NCBI GenBank assembly: GCA_039566865.1
Contig: CM076951.1
Span: forward strand, 14,765,484 to 14,829,483
Direction of reading: 5' to 3'
Source of the DNA: Aurelia coerulea
Taxonomy: Eukaryota; Cnidaria; Scyphozoa; Semaeostomeae; Ulmaridae
DNA: 64,000 nucleotides
Below the pieces are notes generated by a model. The model searched no databases, was not told the origin of the DNA, and saw only the letters and a program-made list of their open reading frames with translations. Numbering within the stretch: position 1 is the first letter of the stretch; every line of letters begins with the position of its first letter. Shown here piece after piece: positions 31,265 to 42,950 of the stretch. The translations under genes were made by a program, and so were the position numbers.

Positions 31265-32629
31265 CCCAGACGATGAAACAAACTCTGGAGAAAACTTGAG
31301 TGAAGAGCCCTCCTCGATGTTTTCAACAACATTATTCACACCAAGACTTGGCCCTGCCACCTCGAATTTTGCTAAACCAGGGGAAAAAGGTAAGAAACAT
31401 TCTTTGGCTTTTATAACTAAATTACAGCACTGATATTCCTTCTCTCTGTTGAAGCTTTACACTTACAGTAATAGTTTTTGATGAAGAGAAATCAACTGTT
31501 ATGTACACACTGTACATTGATGTCTGAACACAGACAGAGTTGTCTTCTCTTGGCCTATCTATGTTTCTCAACTTGTAACAGCAGCTTGCATCAGTCCAGC
31601 AAGTGACGCTGCTGCTGACCATATGCCTACTGTAGTGCATCAAATTGTGGGTATAAAGATCTCCCTTCATCAAATTTTAAGTGTGAGTTAAATCATTTCT
31701 GAAATTTCTTATGCAACCAGATGAAGATTTTAAATTAACTAGAATCATACTTTTCTCCACTAGGCCACAAAAAGGCAGGTCATTACCTATGATGTGCTCA
31801 ACTCCCTCTATCCCAAGGAAACACAGACATGAGATAAATGTTGATGAACAAGAATTGAGCCTTTCTGATGATGATAGGTATGTATGTTCTAATTTCTAAT
31901 AAAGAATTACCCACTATAAAATGTTACATATATTCCAAAGTAATTGGAGAGTTGCCAGGAAATCCTGGGGGTTTTTATGTACAAAACACAAGAAATATTG
32001 TACCTTTCCAAGCTCGGTTTCTTTTTTGGTTAGGCAAAATAAATTTGCTGCCATCAATAAAAACTTTGGGAAGGCAGCAAAAGGTGCAAAGTATGAAATC
32101 AACCATGCATGAAGGCAATGACATAATTCATGCATGAGAACATAATTCACAATCAAAATGATGAAAAACAGTTGCTATGTATTATTAAACGGGTGCAAAT
32201 TACAAAGTTTCTTATCCTTTTTACTTCGGGGTGGCTTTTAAAATTTTCAGGTTCAAAAATTGAGCCTACCATTTCTTGCAAGGTGTTACTTATATAAAGA
32301 TTGTATGTTATAAACACATAGGAAATATATATTTCACTGAAAAGTAGACAAATGACAGGTTTGTTCTTGCTGAGCCCCATAGACATTCTGGCATCACATC
32401 AATAAAAACTTGTTGTATTCATCAAATCGGTGACTGTGTAATGTGTTCAAATTTTTTTAGTGATGTTGATGTTACTGGTATCAGTGAAGATTTTGCGGAT
32501 CATTCAGCAGTCTTGCCATTACGATTGGATTCACATTATGCAAAAGAACGTTCACTTAATACCTACATGGAAAGATGCACATCTGCAAATGCAAATTTTT
32601 CTCTCGTTGATGGAGATACAGATTCAACA

Positions 32630-32664
32630 ACAGATTCAACAACAGATTCAACAACAGATTCGGA
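32630..32664 (+). repeat. 12-bp microsatellite in MULE exon
   Basis: About three and a half copies of GATTCAACAACA encode a TTDS repeat within the acidic, serine-rich linker of the MULE protein. Confidence 0.7.
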
Positions 32665-35364
32665 GTCAGATGCCAGTGATAGTGAAAGTGGTGACAGTGA
32701 CAGTAGTGGACCATCTAGCACCAGTACCTCAACCATTGGGGAATCCGAATGCAGGTAACAAATTAAACAAAATCAAATCAAATCATAATCATTATTTACA
32801 GTCTTGGAGCAGTCCGTGGAATGAATCTGGATGGAGTTGCAGAGACAAAACTAATTTCATGGCTACGTGGTGCAAAAAGGGATTGGCTATTTACCATTGA
32901 AATCCAGCACCACATCGAAAAGTCCATTTCTTTTGGAATAAGAAAGATCTCAGGTAACGAATGGACGTCAATGGCATGGGAATGCTTGATGCACCACGCT
33001 TCAAAACTGGGGTATCTTCACTTCGATTTCCAGACATTTTTTTTGAAAGGGACAGGAATTCCACGAACTTACAGGAACGATACTGTAACATGAAAAGGTG
33101 AAGAGTTTCTTGCATCTCCAGCTACTGTGATTGTAGCCAGCCCATTCCGTGCAACATTGAATGACAAACCTGTATCAAAGGCCATCTCTAGACAACCGTC
33201 AAACAGAGGGACGCAACAAATTTCCCGAATAAAAAGTTTAATGGCCATGGAAGACAATTGGTTGGAACTGCAAACAAGGGAGCAATATGAATATCCTGGC
33301 CTTTTTCGGGCATGATGTTCTATTTCATTGCAAGGACTACATGAAACAGCAACTTGCATCGCAATCTAGGCCCCATTTCATCGATGCTGACAACCAACTC
33401 ACCAAAGAGCGAAGTCACAAGCAGATCCAGAATGTTGCAATAGATGGTGTGGTAACACAGATCAATATTTGCCAATCTTTTTGTGAGGGTGTCAAGACGT
33501 GTAGCGACATCAATTGCAGTGATTATATTGTACCTAATCGTCAGCGTGTGAGCAGATGCCCGAGGCATAGCAGCAGCAAGGAATTGAAGGCCACTGGAAA
33601 GTGCCCAGCGCAATTCATCTACATTTAGCCCGTGGAAATGGACGATCGAAGACGATGGATTGGCACCCTCGGCAACCATAACCACCAACGTCCTGCACCA
33701 CACAAGATTTCCTCAAAAGTGCAGGAGGATGTCCAGAAGGCAGAAAGGAGCAACATCCGAAGTACCGCAATAGATCTGTCAAAGGGGCTTGGAATGTCAT
33801 ATATTCCAACTGAGAAAAGTCCAGCAGCAGCAAACATCAACATATTACGGAGGGAAAGGAGAGTTGCCATAGGAAGTGAATGTAGAGATGGCTCCCAATC
33901 AGAAGCTAATTCAATGGCAGTCATCACTGAATTTCATGTCATCAGGGAGAAAGTAGAACGTTTGCAAGACCCGGAAGAAAGTTCACTAACAGACAGCGTC
34001 AGTTACAACTTCACGTTCAGCTACAAATATGCCTACTTCATGGCACCATTCCAAGCACAGCAGCTATCCAAAGCCGCATATATTTTTGCAGACATAACAT
34101 TTACAGGTAACAAATCGTTTCCTTATTTGTTCAATGGTGTCCCTTTGAATGACAGTATTCTGATGTACAATCCCGTTGCAAGAGTGCTATGTAACAAGCA
34201 AGATGGAAATTCCTATGGAACAATGTTCACAAAAATTTTCCAAGCACCAGACTTTAAGGATGGCAGGAACCTGGAGTTAATTTTGGTTGATTTTGACGAC
34301 GCCCAAGCAAATGGCCTGAAGGAAGCTCTTGGCGCAGAAAAATGTGGTAATGTTCTTCGAGGATGTCATGTCCACTGGACTCGCTCATTGGATTGTGTTT
34401 CCAAGTTGGCTACGAGGTCACAAGAAGAACGAGATTTGTTCATCAAGATCGGTAGAATGATACTAGATGTCAGGAGCAAGGATACAGTTATTCAGCTTTT
34501 CGATGTCCTTGGTGGAAAGTCCCCGGTCAGCACAGTGCCAGACCTCAAGAGCGTTGCTAACCCAAGCATATGCACAAAGCATTGGTTCCAACTGAGATGC
34601 TGGGTAAAATGGTGGTGTCGACCAAACCACCTACAAATGTTTACACGAGCATATTCTCTCCTTTCTGATGATTTGTGTAAGTCTGGCTCAATTACAACAA
34701 GTCCTGTGGAGTCCATGAACAGAGAATCCATACACCAGAAAGGATGCAGTCTACGTGCATTGCTGGAGAACATATATTCTGAAGATCAAACATATGCTGC
34801 AAGACTTGCTGTAAGTGCAAAAAATGTGACAACGCTTTGCAATGCAACAAAAGGAACGAACAACAGAAGAAGGTCAAGTCACGGCAAGGAGAAAAAAGAT
34901 AATGCGCCACCAGAAAAAACTCGTTGACAAAACTCACCAGAAAAAACTCATCGACTCGTCGCCAACACAAAAAAGAAAACTTCGGGAAGATCAAAGGAAG
35001 GGAAAAATTTTATAGGACAGCGATTAAAAACCGAATATGAAGAAGAGACCGGCAACAATGGCAAAAGATATTTGGGTTGGTTCTCCGGGACAATCGTTGC
35101 TTTCAACAGACGCCAAGGTTATTTCGTGGAGTATGACGCTACTGAGAAAGATGGGACCATGGTGCAGATCTGGAGCGAGTGGCTTGACACCTTGGAAACA
35201 AATGATGTACGTTTTCTTCATTAGATTTCTTAATCAGAGTTTTTGCAGAATGTACTGTGCGCCATTTCCATTTATTCTCAAGTTTCAAATGGTCAATTCT
35301 TCACCAATAGATATACCTGTCTTTACCAATATGTGTAAAATGGAAGGCATTCTACAGAAAAAAC

Positions 35365-35940
35365 CCGCACATAAGAACCTAAGATTTTGAACTCAGCCTG
35401 TTTAGGTTCTTATGCAATGAGGCACATCCAGTAATGAGGGTGTATGTTCTTAAAGGGAATCAACATAGTTAAAAGCTGGCCTGGGCTAAGTTAAAAACAT
35501 AATCTATTGTATTCAACAACTTTGACGCCTGCCGTTTTATTGTGTGATGAAGGAAACAATGGGCGTGGGCGTTTCTTGTGGGCGTTTCTTGAGCCTATTT
35601 ATAGCAGCTGGTCGATATTGCTTTGTCTATTCCCTTTAACATAGGGAAATATGTGAATCTAAATCTTAGCTAAACTTATTTGCACTCTTGGCCCTATCCA
35701 TTTCAACCCAAGCTTACCCATTTTACCCCTGCAGGTCTTGCTTATCACAGTTCTGTGAGTAATGTTTTGGAGTTCACGAAACAGGTTGCTTGGCAAACAG
35801 ATTGTATTTATTTCCCAAGGAATGAATGGGGAATGAATGAAACGCTTTATTAAGAACCTAGTTAAGATATTAGCCTTGAATGGTTCTTATTTATTGGGTA
35901 CAAACTATATTATTTCAGGCTGTAGGTTCTTAATAGATGA
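35365..35940. mobile_element. possible non-autonomous pogo-like element
   Basis: ATAAGAACCTAAGATTTTG near 35,371 and the complement of TAAGAACCTACAGCCTG near 35,935 have similar order: TAAGAACCT, CAGCCTG and further TTCTTAT motifs. These match the subterminal motifs of the pogo element at 6.0-9.9 kb. The exact ends are not resolved. Confidence 0.35.
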
Positions 35941-38600
35941 TTCAATTCAATTTTATTTGTAAAATACGAGCTAATATAAAAATAAAGAACTTCTAAAATA
36001 TTCGTATTCTACGCGACCCAAGAAAAGCAAAGCTTATCTAGCTTGGGCCGCAAAAATAAAGTTTTAAAGGACTACAATATGTGCTACTACAAAAACAACT
36101 AGAATTTTTTGTTTGTTTTTTTTTAACTATAAGATTAATAAGGAACAGCTACTTGAAATACATACGAATCAACTGTATGGTATTACTATTATCATTTTAT
36201 TTTTATTTTTTATCATTTAACCAAGCTGTATGGCAGTCAGGTTAGTATTGATCAATAACACTTTTCTTTAGTTTGAATGCAAACTTTGCTGGGTTTTGAA
36301 TGTTTTTGAACAAGGAAGGTAAAGCATTCCACAGTTGTGCCCCTTTGTTTCGCATCATTTTGTTTCCCCATATTTTGTTTGCCTTACGAATTTGATAATG
36401 TTTATTTTGACGAGTGTCGTATTTATGTAAATTTTCATTTGTTATGAAGTAATTTTGAAATACAGTTGGAAGTTTATCATTGTTATGATGAACATGTTGC
36501 ATGAATTTTAAATTTTGAATTCATAGAAGTCAGTTAGTTTAAGAGAGTTAGCTTCTTTATGAAGTGCGTTAGTTGGATATCTATTATCTCTAAATTGAGG
36601 TATTCATAGAACCCTGTTTTGTAGAACTTGAAGTTCTTTAAGAGACTTTGCCGCAGCACAGCCGTAAGCTTCGAACCCATAGGCTATCTTTGATAAGACT
36701 AGTGCATCGTAGAGGGTTGTTAAGCAAGCTTTTGGTACGTAATAACGCAGCTTATAAAACATCGAAGTATATTTAATAATTTCACTTCTGATCTTATTAA
36801 TTTGCTTTTCCCAGGAAAGTCCAGTGTCCAGTACGACACCAAGGTACTTAGTGTCATCAGATTGGTTTAGGATATCTCCCATTTTTATTTTGTGTGTTTC
36901 ATTTGCACTTTCACACTTATTTGATGAAGAGCGAATAAGGCAATAATTTGTTTTTGCAGTATTTACCTTGAGCATATTTGCCTTCAACCAGTCATCGAGT
37001 TGATGTAGCTCTGTATTCGTTTCATCAATTAATTGAGGTATATTTTGTCCAAAATTAAAAACGTTTGTATCTTCCGCAAATAGTCTGGGAACCAATTTTT
37101 TAGAATTGGGCATATCGTTTACGTATATAGTGAAGAGAATGGGCCCAAGTACCGACCCTTGCGGGACGCCTTTTGTAATTTGACCCAGGGTTGATTTTTC
37201 CCCGTTTGCGAAAGTAAATTGCTTTCGATTTGTAAGATAGCTAGAAAACCATTCGTGAATTTTTCCTCTGAAACCATAATGTTGGAGTTTGTACAAGAGA
37301 ATGTCATGATCAATTGTATCGAACGCTTTAGTGAGATCGAGGAAAATTCCAATGCAGGTATTACCCTTGTCTAAGTTAGAATAAAGCTCTTCAAGAAGTT
37401 CTAACAGAGCATGCGTGGTTGAATGGCCTTCACGAAAACCAAATTGGAGTTTGTACAGAATGCTATGTTTTTTGAGGAATGAAATTATTCTTCTCGCTAA
37501 TAGTCGCCCCAGCATTTTTTCGAAGCACGATCACAGGGATATTGGCCTGTAGTTACTGGTGAGATTTTTCTCTCCAGACTTGAAAATTGGAATAACCTTA
37601 GCGATCTTCCAAACGTCTGGCATTATCCCAGTTGAAAAAGAAACGTTGAAGACATGCGTAAGTGGCCTTGCTAGAATAGAGCAAGAAGTTTTAATGATGC
37701 CAGGTCTTATATCGTCATTTCCTGGTGATTTCTTAACTTTAAGGTTCTGGATTTCTTTTGTAACCTCACTTTCATCCACCAATGATAGGTAGAAAGTATT
37801 TTGGATAGGGTTTAGAAGATACTTTGAGTAGTCTTTATTTGGTTGCTTTATTTTGCTTGCGATATTTTTTTCAATGTTGCAGAAATGTAAATTTAAGGCA
37901 TTTGCAACTTTACTGTTGTCTTGGAGAATTTCTCCATCATATAGGAGACTTTTTATTGCATTTTCTCTTTTGTGTCTTTTGGGGTTTAAAAAGCCTCCCA
38001 CAACAGACCACATCTTAGTTATTCTTGTTGACTTCTTGTTAAAAAGTTCTTTGAAATAGTCATTTTTGGAAGAGCGAAGACACGATGTTAGTATATTACG
38101 GTAGCAAGAATATTTTTCTTTGCTTTCCTTGGTTCTGTCCTTAAGATATTTAACGAAAAGGCTATGTTTTTTGAGAATGCTTTTTTTTAATGAAGTTGTA
38201 ACCCACGGTTTATCTTTTAATCTTTTTTGTGACATGATTTTGTAGGGAAACGCCTCGTTGTAGGCTTTTTGAACAATGCTATTTAACATTTCCGTGCATT
38301 TGTTTGCATCATTCTCTTGGTACAAGAGATTCCAATCAGCATTTTGCAAAATTTTTAAAAATTTCTCAGTGTTTTTTGTGCCGAAAACGCGAGTCTTTGG
38401 TTTTTGTGGTTTTTTATTAGTATTATTTTCGGGGATAATAAGGAAGTTAGCAAAATGGTCAGAAATATCAGTAAAGATGTTACCTGAGGTAGTATTTTCA
38501 CTTTGTATTCTTTCTTTGACAAAGATATGATCAATCAAGGTCGCCGATGATAATGATAAATTAAAACTATTTACTGATTTTCTTTTGATTCCTGTTGGAG
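35941..38600 (-). pseudogene. 5'-truncated, inactivated LINE (third family)
   Basis: The minus strand encodes the end of an endonuclease (SATLIDHIFV, then ISDHFANF) and the reverse transcriptase in two frames. The first, 38,538-37,531, ends TSNYRPISL. The second, 37,515-36,604, has FLDLTKAFDTIDH and GVPQGSVLGPI. A C-terminal piece (36,502-36,242) has KYDTRQ and GAQLWNALP. The catalytic motif reads FAED, so the first Asp of the usual FADD is Glu. Frame breaks lie near 37,520 and 36,550-36,600. The 3' end at about 35,941 is an ATTCAATTCAATTTTATTTG-type edge. Confidence 0.85.
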
Positions 38601-39062
38601 AACTGATGCTTTAGTAAGAACCCACAAAATAGAAACCATTTTTTCAAAACAGCACCCAAGGTTTCTTAAAAAATGGTTTTATTTTGCAGGTTTTTACCGC
38701 ATTCAAGATAAAATATTCAGAGTCAGATAATTATTATCAAAACTGAATTGGACTTGTTTTCACAATTTTTGAGAATAAAGAAACTGCGTTACCTGAATTA
38801 AAGGGACTTTTGTGATTTACACTCAAAATGTGCAGTAATAACAACTGTTTGACCTTGTTTTAAGTATGAATTAGGTAATTACTTGTTTTGACATCTTACC
38901 ACATAATCTATAACTTTCTAACAAAACTGAATCAACTCTACACTTCCTCAATTAAAAATATAAGAACATTTTAGAAGCTTTTGTCAGCTTATGTACCACC
39001 CTAAAATTTAAGAAACTATCTACCAGCCCTGGGCCTTAGTTTCTTATATAAACAACGAGTGT
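38601..39062. repeat. AAGAAAC-motif-rich stretch, probable pogo-like MITE
   Basis: The right edge, read on the minus strand, is CACTCGTTGTTTATATAAG followed by AAACTAAGGCCCAGGGCTGG, closely similar to the edge near 25,037-25,080. The left edge near 38,610 has TAAGAACC and GGTTTCTTA motifs but does not pair convincingly, so only one terminus is supported. Confidence 0.4.
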
Positions 39063-39127
39063 CCATACAGTAGATCATATTCAACCTTTGGTGACTATTC
39101 ATGATAGAAAGTTGTGTAATGTAACCA

Positions 39128-39287
39128 CAGGTAACAGGGAAAATTAGTATAAAAGTAACAAGTACCTTCTCTTTACTTCAGTATTTACCAAATTTGCCAA
39201 TTTTGCTTAGATTAGATCAGGCCAACCAGGACAATGTAGGTACTTGTTACTTTTAAACTAAATTTCCCCATTACCTGGGATGTAACT
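39128..39287. repeat. 160-bp hairpin MITE-like inverted repeat
   Basis: AGGTAACAGGGAAAATTAGT at the left pairs with the complement of the right end (CCAGGTAATGGGGAAATTTAG), and both continue into AAAAGTAACAAGTACC. The ~40-base arms flank about 80 bases. Confidence 0.7.
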
Positions 39288-39329
39288 TAGCATCATTTCC
39301 TTGCCGGTTTTCAAATCCTGTTTGACAGT

Positions 39330-40229
39330 ACCTTGTTCCTCTTCTTCTTCTCGTTTTATGATTTGCTGCTGACAACCTCAGACACCACTTGTTTAGGCAC
39401 ACTGGTACAAATCCAGGATGTTCATTAACACAATGAAAATTACCAACTTCCTCAATTACACTTCAAAGCTATGGATTTCATGCATGCATCCATCAATCTT
39501 TGTGCAACATTGACATTCCTGAAAGTTGTCTAATCTTTTTGTCGAACAATTACCACATTTGCACCTGGGTTGGAATGAGGAATAAATGCTGGTTATGATT
39601 AGGGATTTTAGCCAGGATGCATTTCCTTTGACAAGCGAGGTTCTGTCTGGATGGGGGGGGGGGGGTAAATTCATGATTTCTAAAACAAATGGCAGGACAG
39701 CTAAAAAATCCAAAAAAGGAAAACATTTCATTCCACAATTTAGTTGAAACATGAAGCTCAAATAATAATGACCTACTCCACCATGAAACCGTAGTAAATT
39801 GTGTATTACGATTGTCTTCAGTGGTCAGACTTCCCTTATTAGGCCCATATGTTTGAATGATTCACAGATGGGCCTATTATATGAGTGAAGGCTGGCAATC
39901 GAATCTAGATGAGATAAAACAAATAATACATACCAAGATTCCAGCAGCTCGACACCTTTGAAACAACGCATCTAAGGTCCTCTTCCCTAGCTTCAGCAAC
40001 TTCCCTACGATATGCAGCGGTGTAGGCTTCGTCTGCCACTGGGTCGAATTGACGAGGTCCTTCGTCGTTATCGAAGTCGTCTTCATCGACATCAGTCATG
40101 ATTCTCGCTGCAGCGCAAGCACCCAAAGTCTCGATTCCTTCTTCTACTTCAACAGCCGAGTAGTGTTCTTCAGAGTCACAGTAAATGGCGATCACTATCA
40201 TTTGAAATATCACTCTCCGAGGAAGACAT
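39330..40229 (-). pseudogene. P2X7 C-terminal (cysteine-rich) domain-like gene, two exons
   Basis: Exon 1 (40,229-39,930) starts MSSSESD and, in a shifted frame, reads SAVEVEEGIETLGACAAARI, then an acidic stretch and REVAEAREEDLRC. A donor GTATTA at 39,929 and an acceptor CCCAG before 39,564 restore frame and give NLGMCKCGNCSTKR. This is followed by ECQCCTKIDGCMHEI, the CxCGxC...CxCC pattern of the P2X7 C-terminal zinc domain. After a two-base frame change near 39,459 the text continues NFHCVNEHPGFVPVCLNKW, the conserved CxxEHPGFxxVCL motif. Such domains occur as stand-alone, often repeat-linked proteins in cnidarians. Breaks at the start of exon 1 and at 39,459 suggest a pseudogene, though sequencing error cannot be excluded. 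Confidence 0.7.
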
Positions 40230-42300
40230 CTTAAATTGCTGAGCGTGCCGATTGAAAGTTGAGTTGATTTGAACAAAGAATTTGGTTTCCTACTATGACG
40301 TCGGGGCTCGCTCCTTCCCAGCTTTCTAGGAAACGCGGTACTGAATCACGAGTGGGGGTAAGAAAAACCCCCATAGCTTAGCACCCAACAACCCAATGAA
40401 AAATTTATTTGCAGATTCGTTATCAGTGCATTCTAAAGTACAAAGCAAGGCCTTTAAATATTTTGGTGAAGAGGCACTTTAATTTTGTAAATTTACCATA
40501 CCGAAAAAAAATGGGAAAAACATTCATAGCATAGGCCAGTGTTTCAGCGACAGAACAACGTTTGAAGCATTTCAATCGCCCACTTACTTCATTTTCTGTA
40601 ACAGATTGCGTTGGGTCACTCTTTTCTGGGTCACCCGGTATCATTTCAGATTCTACTCACTAAACAGGATTACATTTTGCATGTCGAGTTGAGGGCAAAA
40701 GTGCAAAATTAGGATCAAAATTCAAATTTGAAAAGTGGCTAGAGCTGTAACTTTCTTTGAAAAATTCGTATTTGAAAGTGGCGACAATGCTCCAGATGAG
40801 AACAAAGTTTACCTTCCGTCCTGCAACATGAAATCAGATATTTTTGAATCCTTCATCACTCATGAAAACGATTGGATTTTCCGAAGGGGCAGACTTTATC
40901 AAGATTCCTTGCTTTTTTAATATCTGTACAATCGTAGGGATAGTAGATGTTTCATAAAATAATAATGATAATAGCAAATAAGAATAATAACAATTGCAGA
41001 AGTGTGCTATCTTGCATTCTGTAAGGATCCTCAGAAAAGTTCTTAACATTTGAAGAGACTTGTTGTCACCAAACCTCAAGAAAATAAAATGAACTCTACT
41101 GAAATGGACAGTATGCAATATGGAGATAATAATAATAATAATACAATTATTTACAGTTGGTGGATGATCTAGTTCACAAGAAACCAATAAAAACCAACTA
41201 CCCAACTAACAAATAATTGATCTGTTTAAGGTGGGGATCTAGTTGAGAATCTATTTCCTTTTTCTCAGAAGTTAAAACTCTGCACCATGACCAAAGTTGA
41301 TGTCATGTCTTCAAATCTGAAGTCAAATTTTCAAAATGGCGCATGGTTACCATGGAAACTACAAAAAATGGCTAAAAACAAAGAATGCTTCGTTCCCAAA
41401 GTAGCATTGACTTGTTTGCCTCTGTCGATAGACAGTTATAAGAGAAAGAATAACCAGGGCCATACATCCTTTCACAACAAAGTAAACCAAAATGCTGTGC
41501 AGAAGCCTGGACAAAAGAAGCCAAAGTGAGGTCAACAACAAATCTCCATGGAGCCCATAGTTAATATTGAAAACCAACTTGATCCAGACCTTGACTATCC
41601 AACGCCTTTTCAGTGGACAGAGATCTGGCACAACAATGTGCACATGATAATTTGATATTAAGAAATAAACTGGAATGGGTTATAAACATTCTGAATTAAA
41701 TTGAATCAGTCCCTCTTCATACAAATCTTGAGCAAGGGCCTCCTCTTTGCTTGGCACATATGGCATTTCAGACTTCTGAGCATTTCATTTGAAAGAATCC
41801 CATCTTGCCTGTGCGGTAGTTGGTGACGATGTAATAAGCATTCTGATATCATGGACATTGTCACTAACAAGAAGTTTGGTGAGCCCTGCAAGCAGCGCCA
41901 CTCCTAAGATTTTCAATGTGCTTATTCCATGCCTCCAGCCCACTTTCATACCAGGCTGCCATTTGTGATTGTGATTTTTGGTTCTCATTTTAATTTCAAT
42001 CATTGCAAACTCTCTCTTTTAACAGATCGAAATAGCTGGTGTGAAAGCTGGTGTGAGAGTTTTCATGCGCTAAAAGATTATGGAGAACTCACTCTTAAAG
42101 ACACAACCGAACTGGGTTATGGCGTGTGGACTAGAAACTTACATTATTTTCATCAGTTTATTATTTTAGTAAAAAGTATTTCGAGATGAAAGTAGCTCCC
42201 CTAGAGAACAGATGTAATCATGTGCCCCTCCTTTGTGTAGAAGTGTTTCCAGAATTTCACTTAAATCTTTGATACAATGTTTACTTGTAGTAAGAGGCAT
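40230..42300. other. no gene recognised
   Basis: Short open frames (40,423-40,644 minus; 41,287-41,529 plus) have no recognisable domain. AAT/AATA-rich microsatellite patches lie near 40,955-40,990 and 41,120-41,145. I find no paired terminal repeats. Confidence 0.3.
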
Positions 42301-42304
42301 ACTG

Positions 42305-42498
42305 AAAAAAGAGGACCCAGGACCAGGATCCGGAAGAGGACCCGCAAGAGGACCCATAAAAGGACCCTAGGGGGACCCAGAAGAGGACCCGAGGAAGGAC
42401 CCTGAAGTGGACCCTAGGGAGGACCAGGACCCAGGGGAGGACCAGGACCAGGACCGGGAAGAGGACCCAAGGGAGGACTTTAAGGAGGACCCTAACTA
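42305..42498 (+). repeat. AGGACC-type minisatellite
   Basis: Interspersed units GAGGACCC, AGGACCAGG and GGGGACCCAG repeat over about 190 bases, giving a strongly purine-biased strand. No coding frame is plausible. Confidence 0.85.
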
Positions 42499-42727
42499 GT
42501 AGGTTATTTGAAAGTGTTTAAAATAAGAAATAAGAAGAATTTAAGAAATTCGTAAGAAAATTTAAGGCCTAAATTATTGAAACTGAATTTGGAAAAGATT
42601 AATAGATTCGTGAATTGTGAAAGCAACCTTTCAGCAGGGCAACACATACCAGGCTCAATCTAAACTTTAAATTTTGAGTCAGAGGAATATGAGTTCCTTT
42701 TAAAGGATACCCATTTATATGAGAAAC

Positions 42728-42950
42728 AAGAATTAGCCAATGGCAATCTGCATATGGTAGATTGGTTAGGTCATTTGAAATCAGCCAATAAGAGTAGGCT
42801 TTCATGTTTAGTATGTTCAATACAGGGTCTGTAGCAATATAAATTAGCGAATGGCAACCTGCCTATGCTAGATGGGTTGGGTCATTTGAAATTAGCCAAT
42901 AAAAGTTGGCTTTCGCCTATAGTAGCTTCACTATGGGGTCTGTACCAGTC
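42728..42950 (+). repeat. ~115-bp direct duplication
   Basis: AATTAGCCAATGGCAATCTGC at about 42,731 and AATTAGCGAATGGCAACCTGC at about 42,843 begin two units that stay similar through GGTCATTTGAAATCAGCCAAT and end in GGGTCTGTA. Confidence 0.8.

Larger units (their letters stand above)
21256..35224 (+). pseudogene. spliced MULE-type transposase gene, exon 1 split by Merlin
   Basis: Exon 1 starts MNKKASRGRAKRTENLHKVY and runs to the Merlin insertion at 21,427. Host sequence resumes at 31,273 and ends at a GTAAGA donor (31,389). Later exons are about 31,774-31,877 (GTATGT donor), 32,461-32,754 and 32,802 to the end; phases agree for the last two junctions. Exon 3 encodes an acidic Ser/Thr/Asp tract with (TTDS)n. 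The last exon has a Cys/His zinc segment (SRCPRH, then TGKCPAQFIYI and NHNHQRPAPHK) and a MULE core. In that core FADITFTG holds the first Asp, LILVDFDDAQ the second, GCHVHWTRS the usual GC-x-H-W motif, and SPVESMNRES the Glu. A Tudor-like tail (LGWFSGTIVAFNRRQGYFVEYD) follows. Lesions: TGA at 33,091, a frameshift near 33,300, TAG at 33,626 and TGA at 34,925. Confidence 0.8.
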
